DNA from: Methanomicrobiales archaeon
GTDB lineage: Archaea; Halobacteriota; Methanomicrobia; Methanomicrobiales; JACTUA01
Direction of reading: 5' to 3'
Assembly (NCBI GenBank): GCA_028678905.1
Contig: JAJRCO010000321.1
Coordinates: 1-20,259, forward strand
DNA length: 20,259 bases
The notes beneath the pieces are model-generated. The model ran no database searches and was not told where the DNA came from. It saw only the letters and a list, made by a program, of their open reading frames with translations. Positions 14,044 through 20,259 of this stretch are shown piece after piece; within the stretch, counting starts at the first letter, position 1; every line of letters starts with the position of its first letter. Position numbers and translations under genes: made by a program.

Positions 14044-14852
14044 TCAGAGGGAGGTGATTCCGGTCAGCCTCTCCGCGACCTCCCATAACCGGTTCTGAAC
14101 GTCCTGATCGTAGGTAAGGGGCTCTGAACGAACCGGACACATCTCCTCGTAATACCGTCCTGTTACTCCCTTGGCGAGATACACTGAGGTCTTTGCTCCC
14201 TCCTTCGGGGATGCACCCCGCATGCCGGGAAACGCGGTGTGGAGAATCTTCGTGTCGATAACGCCCGGGTGAAGGCAGTTCGCGGTTACCTTCTCTCCCT
14301 CCAGATGCCCGGACAGACGGTAGGTGAATGTGATCACGGCGAACTTGGAGAGGGAATACGCATACCACGGATCGTACCCCTTCTCTCTCCCTGCAGGTTC
14401 TCCCACTCCAGCCGATAGACATCCCGGTGGGCGGTCGAGGCCACATTCACCACCCGCGCGGAGGCGCTCTTTTGCAGGGTATCCCTGAGCAGAAGGGTCA
14501 GCATGAAGGGCGCCAGATAATTCACCGCGAAGGTCAGTTCCGCTCCTTCCTCGGTGACGTGGCGTTCCGGCTGGTAAGTGCCCGCATTGTTCATCAGGAC
14601 ATCCAGGAGCGGGAAGAAGGCAGCGAGCTCATCGGCCAGGCGGTGAATCGAGTTCTGGGAAGAGAGATCGGCATTGAAATATCTGGAGGGTTCGTGCCCG
14701 GTTTCCTGTGCAAGTTCTTTTATCACCTTCTGCCCTTTCCCCTCGTTCCTCCCGTGCAGGACCACACGGTGACCGTGGGCCAGCAGCTCCCGGGCTGTTG
14801 CCTTCCCGATTCCATCGGTAGACCCGGTAATCAGTATCGTTTTGGCTGACAT
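14044..14852 (-). pseudogene. Short-chain dehydrogenase/reductase interrupted by a two-base frameshift
   Basis: Two minus-strand frames together make one NAD(P)-dependent SDR. The first part, from the ATG at 14852 (preceded by GGAAGGGGGG), has the cofactor motif TGSTDGIG at residues 9-16, NNAG at 88-91 and the catalytic Ser139 (NVASTAH). The second part has the catalytic Tyr-x3-Lys (YSLSK) and the rest of the domain. The phase changes at a (TC)4 tract, 14382-14389. Removing one dinucleotide restores LQGEKGYDPWYAYSLSK and a single 268-residue protein of normal SDR length, with Tyr165 and Lys169. As written, translation stops at 14334 after 172 residues, before the Tyr and Lys, so the product would be inactive. 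A sequencing or assembly error, a recent mutation, or slippage-based switching are all possible. Confidence 0.85.
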
Positions 14853-14993
14853 CCCCCCTTCCTGTTCTTCTCTCGTTCTTAAAGGCTTGGACGACCACCG
14901 TCCGATCAAGAAAATCGTCAAGATTCTGGATACTTTTTGCCCGGGCGAACAGATCCCGTTTGCCGTAGCGAAAATTCCGAAAAGAAAAAAAGT

Positions 14994-15137
14994 TCAGGAG
15001 AGATATTTTTCCGGTTCGGCCTCAAACTTTTTCTTACAACCTGGTGCACAGAAATAATACTTCTTCCCTTTGTATTCAGTGGTGAAGCGGGCGGTCTTTT
15101 CGTCCACTATCATGTTGCATACCGGATCTACGACCAT
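14994..15137 (-). CDS. YHS/TRASH-type metal-binding mini-protein, CopM-like
   Basis: A 47-residue frame that is nearly all one YHS/TRASH-like domain: it opens MVVDPVCNMIVDEKTARF and continues YKGKKYYFCAPGCKKKFEAE, with the closing residues EKYL typical of YHS proteins. The cysteines are Cys7, Cys30 and Cys34, spaced C-x22-C-x3-C, which fits the published TRASH metal-binding pattern C-x(19-22)-C-x3-C. In Sulfolobus a free-standing TRASH protein (CopM) is encoded with the copper ATPase and is proposed to be a copper chaperone. Here the gene starts 11 bases after the copA stop, and its GAGGT ribosome-binding site lies at that stop, so translation is probably coupled. A role in carrying or buffering copper for CopA is inferred. 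Confidence 0.85.
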   Translation of the reverse strand: MVVDPVCNMIVDEKTARFTTEYKGKKYYFCAPGCKKKFEAEPEKYLS

Positions 15138-15148
15138 TGATCTCTACC

Positions 15149-17596
15149 TCACACCAGTCTTCTCACAGGGGGTATATATCCTTTGAGCAGGAGGGATAGG
15201 GATACCACCGTGACCGAGCTCAGTGCCATGGCAAGCCCGGCCAGTTCGGGCCGGAAGGTGATGCCAAAGAACGGATACAGCACACCCGCAGCAATGGGGA
15301 TAAGCGCGGCGTTGTAGGCGAAAGCCCAGAACAGATTCTGCTTGATGCGGGCCATCACCTTCCGGCTGAGCTGGATGGCGGCCACCACATCCAGGAGATC
15401 GTCCCTCATCAGAACAATATCCCCGCTTTCGATTGCCACATCTGTTCCGCTGCCGATGGCGATCCCTACGTCTGCCTGGGCGAGGGCGGGAGCATCGTTG
15501 ATCCCGTCGCCTACGAAGGCGACCACCTCTCCTGAATCCTGCAGACGCTTCACCTCCCGCGCCTTGTCCCCGGGAAGAACCTCCGCGATGACCGATTCGA
15601 TCCCGATCTGATCGGCGATGGTCCTGGCGGTGCGGATGTTGTCTCCGGTGATCATCGCAACTTTCAGGTGCATTTCCTGCAGGTTGGAAATTGCCTGCCG
15701 TGCGGTGTCCTTCAGAGTATCGGCGACGGCGATCAACCCCATCAGCTGGGCACCCGTCCCCACGATCATTACTGTCTTCCCCTGTGCCTCCAGGCCGGTG
15801 AGCGCCTGATCAATCTCCGGGGGAAGAGGGATCGAGCGGTCTTTCAGCAGTGCACGGTTTCCGATAAATACATCCTCTCCGAGCACCCGGGCGATTACCC
15901 CTTTACCTCCGATAGTATCAAAACCCACCGTCTCCTGAAGAGTCAGCCCCTGACGATCCGCTTCCCGAATCACTGCCTGGGCTACCGGGTGCTGGGAATT
16001 TCTCTCCACGCTGGCAGCAAGGGAGAGGAGGGTTATGTTTGAGATCCCGTATGGGAGCACATCAGTGACTTCAGGCTTCCCCCGGGTGAGTGTGCCGGTC
16101 TTATCGAAGATCACCATGGTCAGATGTTCAGGGATTTCGAGTGCCTCTCCCCTCTTAATCAACACTCCCAGCTCCGCACCACGCCCGAGCCCGACCGTCA
16201 CTGCGGTAGGTGTAGCCAAACCCAGCGCACAGGGACAGGCGATGACCAGGACGGAGATCAGCGCGGTGAGGGAAAAAAGCAGGGTATTACCTGCAACGAG
16301 GTACCACAGACCAAAAGAGAGGAAAGCAATGACCAGAACCGTGGGAATGAAGTAGCTGACTGCGGTGTCTGCAATTCTCTGGACCGGTGGCTTTGTTCCT
16401 TGTGCCTCCTCCACCATTCGGACGATCTGGGCAAGCACGGTGTCTCTACCCACCCGGGTCGCGCGGAGGGTAAGGACGCTGTTGGTGTTCACGGTCCCGC
16501 CGATAACCTCGGAACCTACCCTCTTCGCCACCGGCAGAGGTTCGCCGGTGATCATCGATTCATCCACATAGCTCTCTCCCAACACCACCTCGCCATCCAC
16601 TGGTACCCTCTCACCGGGCTTCACCCGCAGCAGGTCGTCAGGCTGCAGCAACTCCAGGGGGATCTCTTTCTCAGACCCGTCACGTACTACCGTGGCGGTC
16701 TTGGGTTGGAGACCCAGGAGCTTTTTGATAGCCTCTGAGGTCCTACCCTTTGCCCGCACTTCCAGGAACCGTCCCAGAGTGAGAAACGCGGCGAGCATCA
16801 CCGCCGTTTCGTAGAACATGAAATCGCGAGTGAGGACGATCCCGAACGTGCCAAGCACACTGGCCCCATAGGCAACCCCGATCCCCATGGCATACATTAC
16901 GTCCATGTTCAGCACCCAGTTTTTTAGAGCCCGATAGGAGGCAAGAAAGATGGGGTATCCCAGATACAGGAAAGCCGGTGTGGCGACCACGAACATAAAA
17001 TAGGGGAGAATCTCCGCAGACAGGATTGGAACGTACATCAGAATTAACAGCGGTATCGAAACTCCAAAGCCGATCCAGATCCGCCGTGCTTTATCGTGGA
17101 GATCCTTTTCCCGTTCCTGCTTTTCCTGTTCCAGATTCTCCTCTCCGGCCAGCCCCAGGAACTGGTAGCCGGCCTCCTCGATCGCCCTACGCATGTCCTC
17201 CATGGTCACCTGGTGGGGATTATAGGTTACATAGGCCCGCTCGATCCCCAAGTTCACCCAGGCCTCCATGACACCATCGAGCGCCCGCAGGGCTGCTTCG
17301 ATGGTTTCCACACAGCTCGCGCAGACCATGCCCCCCACCTTGATGACTGCCCTCTCGTTGATCACCCCGTATCCGGAGTCCTTTACCGCTTTTTCCAAGT
17401 CTGACAAGTCCGCTTTTTCCGGATTGTAGGTAACCCGGGCGGTCTCCGTGGCCAGGTTCACCTGGACTGTGTCCACACCCTCCACTGCAGAGAGGGATTT
17501 CTCCAGGGTGAGCACGCAGGTGGGACAGTTCATGCCGGAAATCTTCAGCTCCGCTTTCTTGTCCTCTTTCTTGCCTGCATCATCCTTTTCTGCCAT
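15149..17596 (-). CDS. copA: Cu+-exporting P-type ATPase with two N-terminal metal-binding domains
   Basis: A P1B-1 ATPase of 815 residues that pumps Cu+ (possibly Ag+) out of the cell. It starts with a charged leader (KDDAGKKEDKK) and two heavy-metal domains with GMNCPTC (21-27) and GMVCASC (89-95). The membrane copper site includes CPC at 454-456, Tyr-Asn in FAYNAALIP (near 761) and MALSSV near 790. The phosphorylated Asp498 lies in DKTGT, the HP motif at 536-537, TGDN near 650, and the hinge GDGINDAP at 696-703. I chose the ATG at 17596, with GAGGA upstream; the longer frame to 17668 adds 24 residues without family likeness. The next gene is the CopM-like protein. The leader contains a notable inverted repeat. 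Confidence 0.94.
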   Translation of the reverse strand: MAEKDDAGKKEDKKAELKISGMNCPTCVLTLEKSLSAVEGVDTVQVNLATETARVTYNPEKADLSDLEKAVKDSGYGVINERAVIKVGGMVCASCVETIEAALRALDGVMEAWVNLGIERAYVTYNPHQVTMEDMRRAIEEAGYQFLGLAGEENLEQEKQEREKDLHDKARRIWIGFGVSIPLLILMYVPILSAEILPYFMFVVATPAFLYLGYPIFLASYRALKNWVLNMDVMYAMGIGVAYGASVLGTFGIVLTRDFMFYETAVMLAAFLTLGRFLEVRAKGRTSEAIKKLLGLQPKTATVVRDGSEKEIPLELLQPDDLLRVKPGERVPVDGEVVLGESYVDESMITGEPLPVAKRVGSEVIGGTVNTNSVLTLRATRVGRDTVLAQIVRMVEEAQGTKPPVQRIADTAVSYFIPTVLVIAFLSFGLWYLVAGNTLLFSLTALISVLVIACPCALGLATPTAVTVGLGRGAELGVLIKRGEALEIPEHLTMVIFDKTGTLTRGKPEVTDVLPYGISNITLLSLAASVERNSQHPVAQAVIREADRQGLTLQETVGFDTIGGKGVIARVLGEDVFIGNRALLKDRSIPLPPEIDQALTGLEAQGKTVMIVGTGAQLMGLIAVADTLKDTARQAISNLQEMHLKVAMITGDNIRTARTIADQIGIESVIAEVLPGDKAREVKRLQDSGEVVAFVGDGINDAPALAQADVGIAIGSGTDVAIESGDIVLMRDDLLDVVAAIQLSRKVMARIKQNLFWAFAYNAALIPIAAGVLYPFFGITFRPELAGLAMALSSVTVVSLSLLLKGYIPPVRRLV

Positions 17597-17635
17597 CGGT
17601 GAATCTTCCTCACCCGCATAGTGGGGGATCAAGTG

Positions 17636-17643
17636 CAATAAAG
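17636..17643 (-). promoter_or_regulatory. Possible TATA box of copA
   Basis: The minus strand reads CTTTATTG. With a transcript start about 26 bases on (near 17614), the leader would be about 18 bases and include GAGGA (17611-17607). The match to the TATA consensus is only partial. Confidence 0.3.
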
Positions 17644-17703
17644 TTGAGGAATCCGTGAGACCTTTCATTCGCGAATTGGTTATCCGCTAGTGAGATCGTT
17701 TGG

Positions 17704-17762
17704 AAAGCTCCCTTCAGCCTGACTAAAGTCTCCCGACTAAAAAAAACGGGGGGGGGAGCTTT
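17704..17762. repeat. Inverted repeat enclosing G9/A8 tracts, upstream of copA
   Basis: AAAGCTCCC (17704-17712) and GGGAGCTTT (17754-17762) are exact reverse complements, nine bases each, with 41 bases between. The loop holds a run of eight A (17739-17746), one C and nine G (17748-17756; the last three G belong to the right arm), plus two copies of GACTAAA (17721-17727 and 17735-17741). On the minus strand the order is C9-G-T8. It could be a transcript hairpin, a terminator after hisD, or a protein-binding site controlling copA. Confidence 0.45.
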
Positions 17763-17833
17763 GTCCTTTACGGATTTGGTGTAAATTTCTTCCCGAGATT
17801 TACCAGATGAATCGTTCGGACAATACATACGGT

Positions 17834-17840
17834 AAAAAAA
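17834..17840 (-). terminator. Oligo-T terminator after hisD
   Basis: Seven A bases on the plus strand give T7 on the minus strand, beginning 18 bases past the hisD stop. A second run (T8, 17746-17739) follows about 90 bases on and may act as a backup. This suggests copA is transcribed separately from hisD. Confidence 0.45.
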
Positions 17841-17857
17841 GGTGTCTTACCCGGTCT

Positions 17858-19096
17858 CTATTCCCTTCTTGCCTTCACCGAATTTGCGTGGGCGAAAAGC
17901 CCCTCGGCTTCAGCAAGAGTCTCTACTACATCACCGATGGCCTCCAACCCTTTCCGATCGATCACCTGGACCGAGGACGTCTTGCAGAAGTGACGGACGT
18001 CGAGCCCCGAATAGGTCTTCGCATACCCCGCGGTTGGGAGCACGTGATTTGTCCCCACTGCGTAGTCCCCACAGGCGACGGCCGCGTTTCTGCCCACGAA
18101 TATCGCCCCTGCATTCTGGATCCGGTTAAGGACCGCCAAGGGATCGGAAACCTGGATGGAGAGGTGTTCCGGTGCGACTTCGTCCGAAACGTCGGTCGCC
18201 TCCTCGAGGTCCTGGACGACGATATAGCCACAGTTCTCCAGCGCCTGCATGATGATCTCCCTTCTCTCGGCCCTCTCGGCTAGAGCGGCGACCTCTTTTC
18301 CGACCTTGACCGCGAGAGATTTTTCGGTGGTGATCAGGATACATGCCGCGTGTGGATCGTGTTCGGCCTGTGCGAGGATATCGTGTGCGATGATCCGTGA
18401 ATCGGCAGTACCGTCGGCGATGATCGCGATCTCGCTGGGACCGGCAGGAAAATCGATTTCCACTGCCTCGCGGAGGAGCATCTTTGCGAGGGTCACGTAG
18501 ACGTTGCCCGGTCCCACGATCTTCTGAACCGGAGGAATGGTCTCCGTTCCCAGCGCCATGGCGGCGATGGCCTGCGCTCCCCCGGAACGATAGATCTCGG
18601 TGACTCCCGCTATATCCAGTGCGACGAGTGTCATAGGATTGATGGGAGGAGGAGAGCATGCACAGATCTCTTTCACTCCCGCCACTCTCGCTGGTATCGC
18701 GCACATCAGGGCAGAGGATGGATACGGCGCTCTCCCGCCAGGAACATAGAGGCCTACCCGGCGCAGGGGGGTGGTCTTTACTCCCAGAATAATACCCCTC
18801 TCCATTTCCTGAAGCCACAGATCTTTCGGGCGCTGGAGTTCGTGGAACTGGGTGATTCGCGCCTCCGCTTCGATCAGGCTTTCAATGATCTTGGCGTCCA
18901 CCTGCTCATAGGCTGCCTCCCGCTCCTCATCGGAGATCGCGATCTCCTCGAGTCTATAATGGCGGGAAAGCTTCCGCAGGGCAACATCGCCCTCTGTCCT
19001 CACTTGATCGATGATCTCGAGTACGGAACCTCGAGCCTCCTCCAGGCTCGACTGCCTGCCAGCGAGCCAGGCCTCGATGTCCAGCGCCTTCCACAT
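17858..19096 (-). CDS. hisD: Histidinol dehydrogenase
   Basis: A zinc-dependent enzyme of 412 residues that carries out the last two oxidations of histidine synthesis, histidinol to histidine, with NAD+. By alignment from memory with the E. coli enzyme, the zinc ligands are Gln243 and His246 (QAEHDPHA), Asp344 (GDYAVGTNHVLPT) and His404 (FAHANS). The catalytic Glu310-His311 pair is in APEHLSIQ. The N-terminal glycine-rich segment GLYVPGGRAPYPSS (115-128) and VGPGNVYV (194-201) are also typical. The ATG at 19096 gives the normal short archaeal N-terminus; the ribosome-binding site is weak. It is not next to hisC, so the histidine genes are dispersed, as is common in methanogens. Confidence 0.95.
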   Translation of the reverse strand: MWKALDIEAWLAGRQSSLEEARGSVLEIIDQVRTEGDVALRKLSRHYRLEEIAISDEEREAAYEQVDAKIIESLIEAEARITQFHELQRPKDLWLQEMERGIILGVKTTPLRRVGLYVPGGRAPYPSSALMCAIPARVAGVKEICACSPPPINPMTLVALDIAGVTEIYRSGGAQAIAAMALGTETIPPVQKIVGPGNVYVTLAKMLLREAVEIDFPAGPSEIAIIADGTADSRIIAHDILAQAEHDPHAACILITTEKSLAVKVGKEVAALAERAERREIIMQALENCGYIVVQDLEEATDVSDEVAPEHLSIQVSDPLAVLNRIQNAGAIFVGRNAAVACGDYAVGTNHVLPTAGYAKTYSGLDVRHFCKTSSVQVIDRKGLEAIGDVVETLAEAEGLFAHANSVKARRE

Positions 19097-19220
19097 ACCC
19101 TATCATGGTCGCTTAGAAAGTAGTTAAGGTTTCTTTGAGACTGGATTTTTACCCCTCGATATCATCTGGTATATCAGTTGGTAACTACTTTTACTTAACA
19201 AATTCAAAGAATTAATTAGA

Positions 19221-19230
19221 AAAATATAAT
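19221..19230 (+). promoter_or_regulatory. Probable TATA box of the tungstate-binding protein gene
   Basis: AAAATATAAT lies in the AT-rich 163-base gap between divergent hisD and the lipoprotein gene. Transcription from about 19252 would leave a leader of 8 or 20 bases, depending on which ATG is used. No further motif was recognised in the gap. Confidence 0.45.
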
Positions 19231-19259
19231 AGGAAACTCTCCAATTCTGATCCTGTTCT

Positions 19260-20259
19260 ATGGTGAAAAAAATGCGCTCTGATGTTATTCTGGCCATCTC
19301 ACTGGCCCTTCTTGTCGCTGGAGTATGTCTGTGCGGATGCACGAATACCACTCCTCCGACTGTAACGCCCACCCCTACTGTAACCACCGCGGCCCCGACT
19401 ACTGCCGTACCCACAACTCCTGCCGGACCACGGGAGACCTTGCTGATTGCCACCACCACGAGTCTGTACGACACGGGACTCCTCAACTATTTGGAGACAA
19501 TCTATGAATCGCAGTACAACGTTGATCTGCAAATCACCTCCCAGGGTACCGGCAAGGCAATAGAGCTAGCCAAGCGGGGAGATGCCCACGTGCTTCTGGT
19601 ACATTCTCCGAGTCAGGAAATGACGTATCTGGAAGATGGATTTGGACTAAACCGGCGCAGTTTTGCCTACAATTACTTCATCATCGTTGGACCGCCAAGT
19701 GATCCTGCCGGTATATCCGGAATGAGCCCGGAAGACGCGTTCAGGAAGATTCGCACCGATGGGATGAAATCGGGTTCGAATGTGTTCTTTGTCTCACGTG
19801 GTGATAGCTCAGGAACCCACACAGCCGAGCAGAATATCTGGAAGAATGCCGGTTTCAACTATTCTGCCCAGATCCAGAAATCAGGCATCTGGTACCTGGA
19901 GGCAGGTAAAGGAATGGGCGAGACACTCACCCTTGCAAACGAGAAACAGGCTTACACCCTCTCCGACGAAGGAACCTTCCTTGCCTTCAAGAGCAATCTG
20001 AGCCTGACCCCACTGGTTGCCAGCGGCTCCTCTTTGCTGAATGTGTACAGTGTGATGACTGTATATCCTCCGAACCCGGACTCGCGGAAGATCGAACTTG
20101 CCAACGAGTTTGTCAATTTCCTGATCGCGAACCAGACCATGAACGATATCGGCAATTTTGGTGTGGATAAATATGGAAAGGGCTTGTTCACCCCCATGAC
20201 CAAGGGAGTACCCCCAGGGGTGGTCGCTGATTTCACCACACCTGCCACTGCAATAAAAC
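19260..20259 (+). CDS. tupA: Tungstate ABC transporter substrate-binding lipoprotein (3' end outside window)
   Basis: The first 333 codons of a periplasmic-type binding protein resembling TupA, which captures tungstate for an ABC importer. Residues 9-24 are a hydrophobic signal and LCGC (24-27) is a lipobox, with Cys27 the likely lipid-anchored residue. A Thr/Pro-rich linker (28-57) follows. The mature domain opens with IATTTSLYDTGLLNYLE (63-79), where ATTTS is the family oxyanion-binding motif; SRGDSSGTHTAE is the second binding segment. The frame has no stop before the right edge. The ATG at 19260 keeps two lysines in the signal; the ATG at 19272, with GGTGA (19262-19266) just upstream, is a serious alternative. 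Tungsten would supply formylmethanofuran dehydrogenase and related enzymes. Confidence 0.88.
   Translation, partial: MVKKMRSDVILAISLALLVAGVCLCGCTNTTPPTVTPTPTVTTAAPTTAVPTTPAGPRETLLIATTTSLYDTGLLNYLETIYESQYNVDLQITSQGTGKAIELAKRGDAHVLLVHSPSQEMTYLEDGFGLNRRSFAYNYFIIVGPPSDPAGISGMSPEDAFRKIRTDGMKSGSNVFFVSRGDSSGTHTAEQNIWKNAGFNYSAQIQKSGIWYLEAGKGMGETLTLANEKQAYTLSDEGTFLAFKSNLSLTPLVASGSSLLNVYSVMTVYPPNPDSRKIELANEFVNFLIANQTMNDIGNFGVDKYGKGLFTPMTKGVPPGVVADFTTPATAIK

Noticed and set aside
13916..14446. 176-codon minus-strand frame through the dehydrogenase and its downstream gap
   Set aside because: It is the third phase of the broken dehydrogenase region and gives a low-complexity product; the real protein is split between the other two phases.
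14889..14903. Small hairpin GGACG-ACCAC-CGTCC upstream of the dehydrogenase
   Set aside because: A five-base stem in GC-rich sequence is expected by chance; no T-run or other signal accompanies it.
18126..18818. 230-codon minus-strand frame within hisD
   Set aside because: Same strand but wrong phase; the product is a Ser/Arg/Gly-rich shadow, while hisD is complete.
19124..19486. 120-codon minus-strand frame between hisD and the lipoprotein gene
   Set aside because: Its Val/Gly repeats come from reading the Thr/Pro-rich lipoprotein linker backwards, and the rest lies in AT-rich intergenic DNA.

Overview
The window looks like a chromosomal segment of a euryarchaeal methanogen, most likely of the order Methanomicrobiales. 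This is inferred from gene content: a RadA recombinase, FEN1 nuclease with a PCNA-binding tail, NOG1-type GTPase, archaeal presenilin-like aspartyl protease, GMP synthase split into a separate ATP-pyrophosphatase subunit, Fap7/AK6-type kinase and a TupA-like tungstate-binding lipoprotein. Shine-Dalgarno sites of the GGTGA/GAGG type and TATA-like boxes about 25 bases before inferred transcript starts fit too. No rRNA, tRNA, CRISPR array, insertion sequence or prophage was seen.

Left part (1-7107), information processing and membrane proteins. The tail of an unidentified gene is followed by radA and an overlapping HAD phosphatase (phosphoglycolate phosphatase type). A small PRC-barrel protein and a winged-helix/CBS regulator lie on the minus strand. 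Divergent from the regulator is a NOG1-like GTPase, with a 12-base palindrome in the gap. The GTPase runs head-on into a presenilin-type protease. A short two-way promoter region separates the protease from a two-helix membrane protein that precedes fen. A very AT-rich stretch (about 6530-6690) leads to an orphan four-helix membrane protein.

Centre (7110-12950), a compact minus-strand cluster: pyrG, guaAB, argD, hisC, an AK6/Fap7-like kinase and a CDP-alcohol phosphatidyltransferase. Gaps are 0-9 bases or the genes overlap, which suggests one transcript joining pyrimidine and purine nucleotide synthesis, arginine and histidine synthesis and phospholipid headgroup transfer. A hotdog thioesterase and a small divergent helical protein lie upstream.

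Right part (13740-20259). A short-chain dehydrogenase gene is broken by a two-base shift at a (TC)4 tract. Upstream of it, copA (Cu+ P-type ATPase) is followed 11 bases later by a 47-residue YHS/TRASH-type protein with C-X22-C-X3-C spacing, resembling the CopM-CopA pairing known in Sulfolobus. The leader between hisD and copA holds a 9-base inverted repeat enclosing a G9/A8 tract. hisD follows, and the window ends inside a tungstate-binding lipoprotein gene on the plus strand.

Most of the window is housekeeping. The parts most worth a second look are the copA-TRASH pair and its leader, the frameshifted dehydrogenase, the palindrome beside the CBS regulator, and the unknown small membrane proteins.
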